Numbered from the stretch's first letter, positions 26,496-36,005 are shown. The stretch: 51,213 nt of DNA from JASLDZ01 sp038226305 (GCA_038226305.1 JBBRQN010000019.1:1-51213); one strand, 5' to 3'. Numbers and translations are program-made. The notes: generated by a model from the letters alone, not told the origin.

Positions 26496-28445
26496 TCACG
26501 AGGCGCTGGCCTCGACGGGCTGGGAGGCGGGGCGGAGGTCCGGCGGAGTGGCTTCGGCGGCGAGGATCGCGCCCGCTTCGTCCAGAGACAGGATCTGCTG
26601 CCCGTCCGAGCCGAGGCGGCGCAGGGCCACCTGACGGGTCTCGGCCTCCTTGCGGCCGACCACGGCGATCACCGGGGTTTTGGACAGGGAGTGTTCGCGC
26701 ACCTTGTAGTTGATCTTCTCGTTGCGCACGTCGAGCTCCGCACGCAGCCCTTGGGCGCGCAGATGGTCGATCACCTCGCGCGCATAGTCGTCGGCGTCGT
26801 TGGTGATCGTCGCGACCACCACCTGCACCGGCGACAGCCACAGCGGGAACGCGCCTGCGAAGTTCTCGATCATGATGCCGATGAACCGCTCGAAACTGCC
26901 CAGGATCGCCCGGTGCAGCATCACGGGGCGCTGCTTCGACCCGTCCTCCGCCACGTATTCCGCGTTCAGGCGCTCGGGCAGCATGTAGTCGAGCTGCAGG
27001 GTGCCGCAGGTCCACAAGCGGCCGATGGCGTCCTTGACGATGAAGTCGAGCTTGGGGGCGTAGAAGGCGCCGTCGCCCTCGGCTATCACGGGCTCCACGC
27101 CGGCTAGGCGAGAGGCGTCGAGCAGCATGGTCTCGGCCTTGTCCCAGAAGGCGTCCTCCCCGATGCGCTCCTCGGGGCGGGTGGCCAGGGCGACGTGGTG
27201 CGTCTCCATGCCGAGGTCGCCGTGGATCAGGCGCGTCAGGCGAACGAACTTCTCCGTCTCCTCCACGATCTGGTCTTCGCGGCAGAAGATGTGGGCGTCG
27301 TCCTGGGTAAAGCCGCGCACGCGCATCAGCCCGTGCAGGGCGCCTGATGGCTCGTAGCGATGGCAGGCCCCGAACTCGCCCATGCGGATGGGCAGTTCGC
27401 GATAGCTGCGCTGACCGAAGTTGAAGATCTGCACGTGGCCGGGGCAGTTCATCGGCTTGAGCGAAAGCTCCTCCCCCTCCACCGTCTCGCAGACGAACAT
27501 GTTGGGCTTGTACTTCGCCCAGTGGCCGGACTTCTCCCAGAAGGAGCGGTCCAGCACCTGCGGGGTCTTCACCTCGATGTAGCCCGCCGCATCCAGGCGG
27601 CGGCGCATGTAGGCTTCGAGCACGCGATAGAGCGTCCAGCCCTTGGCGTGCCAGAACACCATGCCCTTGCCCTCTTCCTGCATATGGAAGAGGTCGAGCT
27701 GGCGGCCCAGCTTGCGATGGTCGCGCTTCTCGGCCTCCTCGATGCGGTGGAGGTAGGCGTCCAGGTCTTCCTGCGTGGCCCAGGCGGTGCCGTAGATGCG
27801 CTGCAGCTGGGCGTTGTTGTGATCGCCCCGCCAGTAGGCGCCCGCCAGCTTGGTCAGCTTGAAAGCCTTCCCCACGAAGCGGGTGGAGGGCAGGTGCGGG
27901 CCGCGGCACAAGTCGTTCCACTTCCCCTGGTGGTAGACCGTGATCGTCTCGTTCTCGGGCAGGTCGCGGATGATCTCGGCCTTGTAGGCCTCGCCCATGG
28001 CCTCGAACTTGGCGATGGCGGCCTCGCGGGGCATCACCTCGCGGGTGAAGCGGTCGCCGCGCTCCACGATCTTCTTCATCTCGGCTTCGATCTTCGCCAG
28101 GTCGTCCAGGCTGAAGGGCTCGTCGCGGGCGAAGTCGTAGTAGAAGCCGTCCTCGATGGCGGGGCCGATGGTCACCTGCGTGCCGGGGAAGAGGCTCTGC
28201 ACCGCCTCGGCCATCACGTGGCTGGCGTCGTGGCGGATCACCTCCAGCACGGCCGGGTCTTCGCGCATCAGGAACTCGATCTTCCCTGAGCTCAGCGGCC
28301 GGTCGTAGTCGTAGAGCCCCCCGTCGAGCCGCACGATCACGGCTTTCTTGGCCAGCGACGGCGAGATGGACTGGGCTACGTCGCGCCCGGTGACGCCCTC
28401 GTCGAAGGATTTCCGGGCGCCGTCTGGAAATTGAAGTTCGATCAT
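26496..28445 (-). CDS. thrS: Threonyl-tRNA synthetase
   Basis: A 649-residue class II synthetase charging tRNA-Thr. It has an N-terminal TGS domain (IELQFPDGARKSFDEGVTG), the SAD editing domain with HDASHVMAEAVQSLFPG, the catalytic core with motif 2 YEPSGALHGLMRVRGF and motif 3 FERFIGIMIENF, and a C-terminal anticodon-binding domain (VVVATITNDADDYAREV). ATG 28445 overlaps the yidD stop by four bases; an upstream in-frame extension lacks homology. No T-box or obvious leader control is seen. Confidence 0.97.
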   Translation of the reverse strand: MIELQFPDGARKSFDEGVTGRDVAQSISPSLAKKAVIVRLDGGLYDYDRPLSSGKIEFLMREDPAVLEVIRHDASHVMAEAVQSLFPGTQVTIGPAIEDGFYYDFARDEPFSLDDLAKIEAEMKKIVERGDRFTREVMPREAAIAKFEAMGEAYKAEIIRDLPENETITVYHQGKWNDLCRGPHLPSTRFVGKAFKLTKLAGAYWRGDHNNAQLQRIYGTAWATQEDLDAYLHRIEEAEKRDHRKLGRQLDLFHMQEEGKGMVFWHAKGWTLYRVLEAYMRRRLDAAGYIEVKTPQVLDRSFWEKSGHWAKYKPNMFVCETVEGEELSLKPMNCPGHVQIFNFGQRSYRELPIRMGEFGACHRYEPSGALHGLMRVRGFTQDDAHIFCREDQIVEETEKFVRLTRLIHGDLGMETHHVALATRPEERIGEDAFWDKAETMLLDASRLAGVEPVIAEGDGAFYAPKLDFIVKDAIGRLWTCGTLQLDYMLPERLNAEYVAEDGSKQRPVMLHRAILGSFERFIGIMIENFAGAFPLWLSPVQVVVATITNDADDYAREVIDHLRAQGLRAELDVRNEKINYKVREHSLSKTPVIAVVGRKEAETRQVALRRLGSDGQQILSLDEAGAILAAEATPPDLRPASQPVEASAS

Positions 28446-28699
28446 GGCTCGCACACGAGAGGCGGGTTCCGGTCCTTTCGCGGGGGCACGGGATCGTACC
28501 CTGAAATCGCGCCAGGACGGCACCGGCAGAGACGGCCCACCGCCAGCTTCCCGCCGACAAGGGGGCCATGAAGGATCAGGGCATCGCGCGCGTAATCCGA
28601 ACAGGTCGGAAGAAAACGGCAGCCGTTCCCGATCCAGGGCGACAGCGTCAGCTTGTAGAGGCGGTGCGCGCCTCTGACGCCATTTGAGTACAGAGACAT
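28442..28699 (-). CDS. yidD: Membrane protein insertion efficiency factor YidD
   Basis: An 85-residue YidD, a small peripheral inner-membrane protein that helps YidC-dependent insertion. It shows the family's cysteine-bearing core: LTLSPWIGNGCRFLPTCSDY and GRLCRCRPG, plus the GYDPVP turn. In many bacteria yidD sits with rnpA and yidC; here it lies between an Fe-S scaffold-like gene and thrS and overlaps thrS by 4 bp, as seen in other alphaproteobacteria. Confidence 0.94.
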   Translation of the reverse strand: MSLYSNGVRGAHRLYKLTLSPWIGNGCRFLPTCSDYARDALILHGPLVGGKLAVGRLCRCRPGAISGYDPVPPRKDRNPPLVCEP

Positions 28700-28751
28700 G
28701 CCGCCGCGGTTCTTTGCCGATACGCCTTATCGCACCCGCGAAAGAGCCGGA

Positions 28752-29222
28752 TCAACCCACGGCGGCGCTTCGAGTTCGGATGCGGGCGCGCTCGATCGCC
28801 TCCGCCGCCGCCTCGAAGGCCAGCAGGGTCGAGGCGTGGCGGGCGGGAAAGTCCCTGACTTGCCCGAGGATGGCGAGATCAGCGAAGCGCCCCACGGGGG
28901 CTGGGCCGCCGCTCTTGAGCATGGCTTTCAGGGCGTCGCGCGCCTGCTCGACTTCCGCTGCGGAGGCGCCGGTCACAGCAGATCCGAGGATCCCTGCGGC
29001 AGCCTGTCCCAAGGCGCAGGCCTGCACGTCCTGCGCGAATCGCACCACCCGCCCCTGATCGTCCAGCGCCACGTCGATCACTACCCGGCTGCCGCACAGC
29101 TTGGCGGTGCGTTCGGATGTGCCCTCCACCACGGACGCAGGCAGCCGCCCGGCGTGGGGCATGTTGGCCGCCAGCGCGAGCACCCGGGCGGAATAGAGGT
29201 CGTCGATGCCGGATACGGTCAC
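28752..29222 (-). CDS. Iron-sulfur cluster scaffold-like protein (NifU N-terminal / IscU fold)
   Basis: A 156-residue protein of the NifU-like/IscU/SufU fold. Two of the three scaffold cysteines can be placed: LCGSRVVIDV and VQACALGQAAAGIL. The third, normally in a C-A-L-L context, is replaced by ARHASTLLAF, so it cannot bind a cluster in the standard way. The same replacement may be common to an alphaproteobacterial subfamily (recalled, unverified). It starts with GTG and overlaps the upstream SRPBCC gene by four bases. Function may be Fe-S or metal handling, but cannot be assigned from sequence. Confidence 0.82.
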   Translation of the reverse strand: MTVSGIDDLYSARVLALAANMPHAGRLPASVVEGTSERTAKLCGSRVVIDVALDDQGRVVRFAQDVQACALGQAAAGILGSAVTGASAAEVEQARDALKAMLKSGGPAPVGRFADLAILGQVRDFPARHASTLLAFEAAAEAIERARIRTRSAAVG

Positions 29223-29674
29223 GGGGCGCGGCCTTCGCGGCGGGCGTCCTCCACGCGGGCCTTGGCGGCTTCGTTCACCAACTCGAAGGCGCGCTTGATG
29301 GTGCGCCGGTCAGCCTTGGGCAGGAGGCGCGCGCCCAGGCCGTCGAAAATTTCGCCCGTCGAGAGGATGCAGTTGTCGTCGGTCAGGGCTTCGATCTCGG
29401 TGTAACGGGTGGTGCGCACGAGGCCGCCCATCAGCTTCAGCGCCCAGACGAGCTGCGCGTTCGGCACCCAATCGACGATCACACCCGAGTAGGTCTGCAC
29501 GGGCTTCTTGGGCAGGTGCAGCTCGAACGTGATCGGCGCGCCGATCGCCAGGCGCCCCTCGATCACCGGATAAATCGGGTTCCACTCCCCGTAGCGGGCG
29601 AGATCCGACACTACGGCCCAGACCTCTGAGGCGGGCGCGGCGACCCCGATGCGGTGCTCAAGACGGAAGGACAT
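29219..29674 (-). CDS. SRPBCC (START-like) domain protein
   Basis: A 151-residue single-domain SRPBCC protein (polyketide cyclase/dehydrase superfamily), a fold with a deep hydrophobic pocket for lipids or aromatics. The typical pattern is visible: FRLEHRIGVAAPASEVWAVV, the DLARYGEWNP turn, then alternating strands ending in a long C-terminal helix (IKRAFELVNEAAKARVE). ATG 29674 gives the full domain. It is coupled to the NifU-like gene by a 4-bp overlap. Ligand unknown. Confidence 0.82.
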   Translation of the reverse strand: MSFRLEHRIGVAAPASEVWAVVSDLARYGEWNPIYPVIEGRLAIGAPITFELHLPKKPVQTYSGVIVDWVPNAQLVWALKLMGGLVRTTRYTEIEALTDDNCILSTGEIFDGLGARLLPKADRRTIKRAFELVNEAAKARVEDARREGRAP

Positions 29675-29715
29675 GGACGCGAAGGTAGTGCGCCGGGGGC
29701 TGTGTGGCGAGTGCC

Positions 29716-29741
29716 GACACCTCTGCCGCAAGCGGGAGAGG
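29716..29741. repeat. Intergenic hairpin repeat between cysS and the SRPBCC gene
   Basis: CACCTCTGCCGCA-AGCGGGAGAGGTG folds into a 12-bp stem with one mismatch. A perfect relative is at 41071-41098. It lies 9 bp beyond the cysS stop, so it may weaken or end transcription from cysS, but no T-run follows. Confidence 0.5.
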
Positions 29742-29749
29742 TGACAGCC

Positions 29750-31165
29750 CTAATCCTTCAGCCGCCAAGTGGCGGAGCCTGCGGGGCCGTCCATCACCTC
29801 GACCTTGAGGGCGGCGAGTTCGGCGCGGATGCGGTCGGCGGCCGGCCAGTCCTTTGAGGCTCGGGCCTGGGCGCGGGCGGCGATCAGCGCCTCCACCTTG
29901 CTGGAGAGATCGTCATCGGCGCCCCCCTGGAACCAGGCGTCGGGGTCGCCCTGCAGGAAGCCGAGGAGCGAGCCCTCGGTGACGAGGGAGCGGCGGGCGT
30001 TGCCGATCGCACCCGCGTCACCCTCGCCGATGGCGCTGCGCAGGGCGTCTCCGGCGGCGAAGAGGGCCGCCATCGCCGCCGGGGTGTTGAGGTCGTCGCT
30101 CAGAGCGGCCTCGACCGATCCAGCCTCGCCCGGCCCGGCCGCGGGAGCCCCGCCCAGCACGCGGTCCGCGTCCTGGATGACGCCATACAGGCGATCCAGG
30201 GCCTTCTTCGAGCGCTCCAGGAGCTCCGCGTTCCAGTCCAACGGGGCGCGGTAGTGGGCGGACAGCAGCGCCCAGCGCACCACCTCGCCCGGCACCGTCT
30301 TCACCAGTTCGTGGACCAGGAGGACGTTGCCGACCGACTTGGACATCTTCTCGGCGTCCATCGTCAGAAAGCCGTTGTGCATCCAGTAGCGGGCGTAGGC
30401 GGCGGGTTCGTGCGCGCCCGAGGCGCATACCCCTTGCGCGATCTCGTTCTCGTGGTGGGGGAAGATCAGGTCGTGGCCGCCGCCGTGGATGTCCACCGGC
30501 AGGCCCAGGGTCTCCTCGATCATGGCGGAGCATTCGATGTGCCAGCCGGGGCGGCCCTCGCCCCAGGGGGAGGGCCAGCGGGGTTCGCCTTCCTTGGAGG
30601 GCTTCCAGAGCACGAAGTCGGCGGGGTCTTCCTTGTAGGCGGCCACCTCAACCCGGGCGCCGGCGATCATGTCGTCCAGGCTGCGGCCCGAGAGGGCACC
30701 GTAGGCCGGGTAGCTCTTCACGCGGAACAGCACGTGGCCTTCCGCGGCGTAGGCGGCACCCGCCTCGATCAGCTTGCCGATCTGGGCGACCATCGCCGGG
30801 ATGTGGGCCGTGGCGCGGGGTTCGAGATCGGGAACGGCGGCGCCGAGCGCGGTCATGTCGTCGCGATAGATGGCGGCATAGCGTTCGGCGATCACGCCGA
30901 TCTCCACGCCCTCGGCGGTGGCGGCCGCGTTGATCTTGTCGTCCACGTCGGTGACGTTGCGGGCGTAGGTCACGCCACGCTCGGGATATAGGCGGCGCAG
31001 CAGGCGCTGCAGCACGTCGAACACCACCACCGGGCGGGCGTTGCCCACGTGCGCGTAGGAATAGACCGTGGGGCCGCACACGTAGAGCGTGATGGGCCCT
31101 GTGCCCGGGCGGGGCGTGAAGGCGACCTTGCGGCGCTGGAGCGTGTCGTGGATCGTGAGAGTCAT
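29750..31165 (-). CDS. cysS: Cysteinyl-tRNA synthetase
   Basis: A 471-residue class I synthetase. The HIGH-type motif is PTVYSYAHVGNARP near residue 32, the KMSKS motif is in DAEKMSKSVGN, and zinc ligands are provided by the CGPTV cysteine and by the later GWHIECSAMIEE and HGGGHDLIFPHHENE blocks. The C-terminal anticodon domain (KVEALIAARAQARASKDW) is complete. It is divergent from hisI with 78 bp between. It heads the leftward run leading to thrS. Confidence 0.97.
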   Translation of the reverse strand: MTLTIHDTLQRRKVAFTPRPGTGPITLYVCGPTVYSYAHVGNARPVVVFDVLQRLLRRLYPERGVTYARNVTDVDDKINAAATAEGVEIGVIAERYAAIYRDDMTALGAAVPDLEPRATAHIPAMVAQIGKLIEAGAAYAAEGHVLFRVKSYPAYGALSGRSLDDMIAGARVEVAAYKEDPADFVLWKPSKEGEPRWPSPWGEGRPGWHIECSAMIEETLGLPVDIHGGGHDLIFPHHENEIAQGVCASGAHEPAAYARYWMHNGFLTMDAEKMSKSVGNVLLVHELVKTVPGEVVRWALLSAHYRAPLDWNAELLERSKKALDRLYGVIQDADRVLGGAPAAGPGEAGSVEAALSDDLNTPAAMAALFAAGDALRSAIGEGDAGAIGNARRSLVTEGSLLGFLQGDPDAWFQGGADDDLSSKVEALIAARAQARASKDWPAADRIRAELAALKVEVMDGPAGSATWRLKD

Positions 31166-31243
31166 GCGGGGTCGCTATAGCGCGTTGATGCGCCCCGATG
31201 CACGGCCTCGCGCGACGCGGGCCTTGGTCTTAGCTTGGTGGGC

Positions 31244-31660
31244 ATGAGCGACGCCCCCTTTCCGCCCCCTTCATCCGATGCCTTTGCGCTGGAGCGTGGC
31301 GAGGGGCTGACCCCCCGCTTCGGCCCCGACGGGCTGATCGCGGCCGTGGCCACCCATGCCGACACGGGCGAGGTGCTGATGCTGGCATGGATGAACGCTC
31401 AGGCGCTCCAGCTCACGATCGCGGAGGGCGAGGCCGTCTACTGGAGTCGGTCCCGCCAGTCGCTGTGGAAGAAGGGCGAGACCTCGGGGCAGGTGCAGAC
31501 CGTGGTGGAGCTGCGGATCGACTGCGACCAGGACGCCGTGTGGCTGAAGGTGCGCCCCGGCGGCGACGGCGGGGCCTGCCACGTGGGCTTCCGCTCCTGC
31601 TTCTATCGCGTGGTCACGACGGGGGCGGACGGAGGGCCGCGACTGGTCGAGCGGCCGTAG
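31244..31660 (+). CDS. hisI: Phosphoribosyl-AMP cyclohydrolase
   Basis: A 138-residue HisI opening the adenine ring of phosphoribosyl-AMP, the third step of histidine synthesis. The core motifs are VLMLAWMNAQAL, GEAVYWSRSRQSLWKKGETSG and the Zn/Mg site VVELRIDCDQDAVWLKV with GACHVGFRSCFYR. It is the single-domain form, without the HisE domain. ATG 31244 was chosen over an in-frame TTG at 31235. No other his genes are here. Confidence 0.95.
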   Translation: MSDAPFPPPSSDAFALERGEGLTPRFGPDGLIAAVATHADTGEVLMLAWMNAQALQLTIAEGEAVYWSRSRQSLWKKGETSGQVQTVVELRIDCDQDAVWLKVRPGGDGGACHVGFRSCFYRVVTTGADGGPRLVERP

Positions 31661-31680
31661 CGCACCCCTGAAACGGGAGA

Positions 31681-31706
31681 CGCCGCGGAGGTTTCCCGCC
31701 GCGGCG
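31681..31706. terminator. Weak hairpin between hisI and the TonB receptor gene
   Basis: CGCCGCGG and CCGCGGCG form an 8-bp stem across a 10-base loop between two convergent genes. It can serve both directions, but no T-run follows on either strand. Confidence 0.4.
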
Positions 31707-31736
31707 CCCGCCCCGTAGCCCGTGGATGTGTTCGGC

Positions 31737-34700
31737 TTAGAAGGAGCCGCTCACGCCCACGTAGATGTAGCGACCGATCGGCCCGCCGTAGAGGGCGCCC
31801 GAGGTGCCCGTGCCGGTGAACACGCCGGGCACGTAGGGCGGGTCGTTGTCGGTAAAGTTGTTGATGCCGACGTAGGCCGTCTGCCCGCGGTAGCGATACT
31901 CGAAGCGCATGTCGTGGGAGAAGTATTGCGGAATGCGCTCGTAGGACAGTTGCAGCGGCTGGTTGGAGTTGTTGACGTTGATGGCGCTGATGTACTGCAG
32001 GCCGTAGCTGGCGGTGAACGGGCCGTACTCCCACGTGGCGTGGGCGTCGGCCTTGAAGCGGGGCTGCGGACCGCGAAGGTCGCCCGCCGTCTGCTGGCGG
32101 GTGGTCACGTCGCCGGCCACCGGGAAGAACAAGAGGTTGGTGGTGTTGTTGCCGGCCACGCTCAGGTTCACCGAACCCCAGTCGCCCATGTACGGCAGGT
32201 TGCGCACGTTGAAGCGGTAGGCGGCGCTGAAGTCGACACCCTTGGCCTTGTACGACGCCACGTTGAACACCGAGGTGATCACCCGAAGGATGTTGCCGGA
32301 GGTGTCACGCGTGACTTGCCCGCAGAAGCTGTTGGCAAGCGAGGGCGAGTCCACGCAGTTGTTGGTGATCTGGGCGAGGCCCAGCGAAGCGATCGCGCCT
32401 TTGATCTTGATGTCATAGTAGTCGATCGTGGCCGTGAAGCCCGGGAAGAACGTGGGCGTGAACACGAAGCCGGTGGTGTAGGTCGTCGCCCGTTCCGGGT
32501 TGAGGTTCGGGTTGCCGAGGGTGGCGTTTTCCTTGGTCTGTCCGGTCTGGGTGAAGGCATAGGCCCCGCCCGGTCCGGTGAAGGGGTTCACGCCGAGGGC
32601 CTGCAGCGCCGCGATACAGTTGGCGCGGCGGTTGGCCGGGAAGGAACCGAGGTTCACGTTCGTGCCATCGCAGGGGTCGTTGATGGCGTTGAAGCTGACC
32701 GCGCCGTTGGCGAACAGTTCGTTGATGTTCGGAGCGCGAACGGCCTTGGAGTAGACCGCGCGGAGCTTGAAGCTGTCGTCGATCTGCCAGTTGCCGGACA
32801 TGCCGTAGGTGCCGTCGACGCCTGTGGTCGTGAAGTCCTGGATCCGGCCGGAGAGGTCGACTTCCAAACGCTTCACGAAGGGCAGGTTGGCCAGCAGCGG
32901 CACGCTCAGCTCGCCGTAGCCTTCCTTGGTGCTGTAGAAGCCCCGCGTGACCGGCGTGAAGTTGCCGAACACGGTGCCGTTCTGCACGAGCTTGTCGGGG
33001 ATCTGCTTCGAGGTTTCGCGACGATATTCGAAGCCGATGGCGAAGCCGACCGGCAGGTCGGTGTGGGTGAACAGCGCAGGGTAGTGGAACAGGTCACCCG
33101 ACAGGTTGGCCTGATAGTTCAGCTGCGTGATCGTGTCCTTCTCCACGGTGTGGAGATAGGACTGGTTGCGTGCCGCCTCGCTGTTGCCGGTGATGGCGAA
33201 GAGGTTGAGGGGCAGACAGCCGTTGGTCGGGTTCGTCAGCGTCGAGCGGCAGACGATCTGGCCGGCGTTGTTCTTCACCGCGTCGATCTGATTGAAGAAG
33301 ATCAGCTCGTTACGGTCATAGTTGATCGAGGTGTCGATCGTCTGGCCGTAGCTCAGGAACGTGTCGAAGTGCCAGTTGTTCTTGAACGTGCCACGGAAGC
33401 CGCCGACGAATTCGCCGGAGTCATACCGCACCTTCTGCTCGCGATTGCCGAAGTCGTTGTCGATCCGGTTGATCAGGAGCGCAGGCGAACCCTGGAACGT
33501 GGCGAAGGCCGAGCGCGGCGCGGCCGCGATCAGAGCCGCCAGGTTGGACGGGATGAAGGCGTTGTCGGTCTTGATCGGATAGGGCGTGGCCGAGAGGGGC
33601 AGGCCGGCGTCCACCTTGGGGGCGGCTTCCAGCGAGAACGAGGTCGGCGCGGTGGGCGAACCCTGGGCGAAGGTGCCCTGCGAGCTCTTCCCGAAGCCCT
33701 TGTTGTGGAAGTACTTGCCCTCGACGAAGAACTCGGCGCTGCGCAGCCAGCCACGGTCCTGGATGAACTCGTAGTGCCCGCTGCCGGAGACGCCCTCGCG
33801 CTCCAGGGCCGCCTTCAGAGTGTTGATGGTGGCGAGGTAGCAGTCCTTACAGTTCGACGAAACGGTCTGGGCGGTGCCCGCGTTATTGACCAGGATCGTG
33901 CCGCGGTTGAACGGAATGGCCGCGGAGCCATTGGCGTTGAACGTGAAGCTCAGCGTCGGGAAGCCGGGCAGCACCGTCAGGAGCGTGGGGCTGACCTGGT
34001 TGGTGTTGCCGGTGTTGATCGACGAGCCGATCACGTTGCCGCGAATGCCGGCCTGCGCGATGAAGGCGGCGACGTTGGCGACGCCCGTGGTGGTGCTGCG
34101 CGCCGGGTTGGGGATGCTCGCGAGGCCCGTCGTCGCGTAATCGCGCATGTAGCCGTAGATCGGGCGGTCGTTGGCGTAGTCGACCGACAGGCTGACGTTG
34201 CCGCGGTTGTGATCGAAGTTGTGGCCGACGCTGACCGAGGCGAGCGCGCCGCTGCCGCCGCCATGATAGGTTTCGCCGTACTGGAACTTGTAGTTCACGC
34301 CTTCCAGGTTCTTCTTCAGGATGAAGTTGACCACACCGGCGATGGCGTCGGCACCGTAGATGGCGGAGGAGCCGCCGGTCACGATGTCGATCCGCTCGAT
34401 CATGGTCGGCGAGATGGTGCCCACGTCCACGGCGGTGGTGCTGGCCGAGCCGCCCACCTGGCGGTGACCGTTGACCAGCGTCAGGGTGCGCACGGCGCCC
34501 AGGTTGCGCAGGGTGATGTTCGACAGGCCGGTGACCCGCACGGTGTTGTTAGTCGTGACCGTGCTGTTGCTGATGCCGACCTGCGGCTGGCGCTGCAGCA
34601 GCTGGGCGATGTCGGTGATGCCGGTCAGCGCGATGGCGCGCTGGTCGATCACGTTGATGGGGTTGTTGGACTCGATCTGCGGACGGCGGATGCGCGTTCC

Positions 34701-34850
34701 GGTGACCACGACCTCATCCACGGCGCTTTCAGCGGCCGTGGGGGCTTTGGGGGCCGTCTGCGCCATGGCGGCACCGGCGAACGTCATGCCGAATACGCCG
34801 GCAAGAACAGTGGTGCCCATCAGGCGGGCAAGCTGGGTAGGGTGGTTCAT
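31737..34850 (-). CDS. TonB-dependent outer-membrane receptor
   Basis: A 1037-residue TonB-dependent receptor. The signal peptide ends near residue 30 (GAAMAQ). The TonB box is DEVVVTGTRI, followed by the plug (TDIAQLLQRQPQVGISN, NLGAVRTLTLVNGHRQVG, GGSSAIYGADAIAGVVNFI), then a large barrel ending in YIYVGVSGSF. Size and plug motifs place it with the oligosaccharide/peptide-type receptors abundant in Caulobacterales, but the ligand is open. ATG 34850 gives the proper signal peptide. It is convergent with hisI and divergent from rluD. Confidence 0.92.
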   Translation of the reverse strand: MNHPTQLARLMGTTVLAGVFGMTFAGAAMAQTAPKAPTAAESAVDEVVVTGTRIRRPQIESNNPINVIDQRAIALTGITDIAQLLQRQPQVGISNSTVTTNNTVRVTGLSNITLRNLGAVRTLTLVNGHRQVGGSASTTAVDVGTISPTMIERIDIVTGGSSAIYGADAIAGVVNFILKKNLEGVNYKFQYGETYHGGGSGALASVSVGHNFDHNRGNVSLSVDYANDRPIYGYMRDYATTGLASIPNPARSTTTGVANVAAFIAQAGIRGNVIGSSINTGNTNQVSPTLLTVLPGFPTLSFTFNANGSAAIPFNRGTILVNNAGTAQTVSSNCKDCYLATINTLKAALEREGVSGSGHYEFIQDRGWLRSAEFFVEGKYFHNKGFGKSSQGTFAQGSPTAPTSFSLEAAPKVDAGLPLSATPYPIKTDNAFIPSNLAALIAAAPRSAFATFQGSPALLINRIDNDFGNREQKVRYDSGEFVGGFRGTFKNNWHFDTFLSYGQTIDTSINYDRNELIFFNQIDAVKNNAGQIVCRSTLTNPTNGCLPLNLFAITGNSEAARNQSYLHTVEKDTITQLNYQANLSGDLFHYPALFTHTDLPVGFAIGFEYRRETSKQIPDKLVQNGTVFGNFTPVTRGFYSTKEGYGELSVPLLANLPFVKRLEVDLSGRIQDFTTTGVDGTYGMSGNWQIDDSFKLRAVYSKAVRAPNINELFANGAVSFNAINDPCDGTNVNLGSFPANRRANCIAALQALGVNPFTGPGGAYAFTQTGQTKENATLGNPNLNPERATTYTTGFVFTPTFFPGFTATIDYYDIKIKGAIASLGLAQITNNCVDSPSLANSFCGQVTRDTSGNILRVITSVFNVASYKAKGVDFSAAYRFNVRNLPYMGDWGSVNLSVAGNNTTNLLFFPVAGDVTTRQQTAGDLRGPQPRFKADAHATWEYGPFTASYGLQYISAINVNNSNQPLQLSYERIPQYFSHDMRFEYRYRGQTAYVGINNFTDNDPPYVPGVFTGTGTSGALYGGPIGRYIYVGVSGSF

Positions 34851-35009
34851 TCGTGTTCCCTGGAGTGCGGTGACGGGCTGGGAGTTCGTCTCAAGGATGA
34901 GATTGGTGGCCGATGTTAACAAACCGCAACGCTCCATATGTCGCACCGTCACACTCGGGGCGGGACTGTGGCGGAAGCGTCACGATCATGTGCATCACGA
35001 GGCGACTTC

Positions 35010-36005
35010 GTGACCGACGCTGAGGGGCCGCATCTGGTGGCGCCTCTATTTGTGGCACTGGAGCCGGGAGCCGGGGGGCGCACCGATGCCGCGCTGGCCC
35101 GCGCCCCGGCCGTCGTCGAGGCCCAGCTCTCCCGGGAGCGGATCAAGCGCCTGCTCGCCGAGGGGGGCGTGTCACTCGACGGCCAGCCGGTGACCGACGG
35201 GTCCGCTCCGGCGCGCGAGGGGCTGTACCGGATCGACGTGCCGGCAGTGGTGACCGCCACCGCGCAGCCGCAGGATCTGGCGCTCGTGGTCCTGTTCGAG
35301 GACGCGCACCTGATCGTGATCGACAAGCCCGCGGGCATGGCCGCCCACCCTGCCCCCGGCACCCCCGACGGCACGCTGGTGAACGCGCTCCTGCACCACT
35401 GCGCAGGCTCGCTCTCGGGCGTGGGCGGCGTGGTGCGCCCGGGAATCGTGCACCGCCTGGACAAGGACACGTCAGGCATAATGGTGGCCGCAAAGTCCGA
35501 TGCGGCGCACCACGGTCTCGCCGCATTGTTCGAAAGGCACGACATCGAGCGGGCCTACACGGCCCTCGTCCGGGGGGCGCCGGACCCTGCCCGCGGCACG
35601 ATCGCGAGCCGCATCGGCCGCTCGCACCACGATCGCCAGAAGATGGCCGTTCTGCGCACCGGGGGGCGTGAGGCGATCACCCACTACCGCACCGAGCAGG
35701 TGTTCGGCCCGGCCCTGCGACCCCTCGCGGCGCGGGTGGAGTGCAGGCTTGAGACGGGCCGCACACATCAGATCCGCGTGCATATGGCCTCGAAGGGCTC
35801 GCCCGTGCTGGGAGACGCGACCTACGGGTCGGGCTCGCCCGCCAAGATCGTGCGCGACGCGATGACGGACGCGGGCCTGGCCCGGCAGGCGTTGCACGCC
35901 AAGGTGCTGGGGTTCGTCCACCCCATCACGGGAGAGCACCTGCGCTTCGAGACACGGCCCCCGCAGGACATGCTCTCGCTGGAGGCGGCGCTGGCAGGCC
36001 TGTGA
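35010..36005 (+). CDS. rluD: RluA-family pseudouridine synthase (RluD-like)
   Basis: About 331 residues. An S4-type RNA-binding region (SRERIKRLLAEGGVSLDGQPV) precedes the catalytic domain with the family's HRLDKDTSGIMVAAKS motif, where the Asp in RLDKDTSG is the catalytic one, plus RVECRLETGRTHQIRVH. RluD modifies uridines in helix 69 of 23S rRNA. GTG 35010 fits the domain; the open frame upstream has no homology and would start in the TonB receptor's leader. It lies 203 bp upstream of rpoH in the same direction. Confidence 0.9.
   Translation: MTDAEGPHLVAPLFVALEPGAGGRTDAALARAPAVVEAQLSRERIKRLLAEGGVSLDGQPVTDGSAPAREGLYRIDVPAVVTATAQPQDLALVVLFEDAHLIVIDKPAGMAAHPAPGTPDGTLVNALLHHCAGSLSGVGGVVRPGIVHRLDKDTSGIMVAAKSDAAHHGLAALFERHDIERAYTALVRGAPDPARGTIASRIGRSHHDRQKMAVLRTGGREAITHYRTEQVFGPALRPLAARVECRLETGRTHQIRVHMASKGSPVLGDATYGSGSPAKIVRDAMTDAGLARQALHAKVLGFVHPITGEHLRFETRPPQDMLSLEAALAGL

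Noticed and set aside
26500..28569. N-terminal 690 residues of a 1006-residue frame that ends in the GT2 gene
   Set aside because: This part is a shadow of thrS. Only the last ~313 residues form a real glycosyltransferase.
31722..34919. 1065-residue open frame on the plus strand
   Set aside because: Antisense to the second TonB receptor, same Val/Gly/Arg-rich composition, no homology features.
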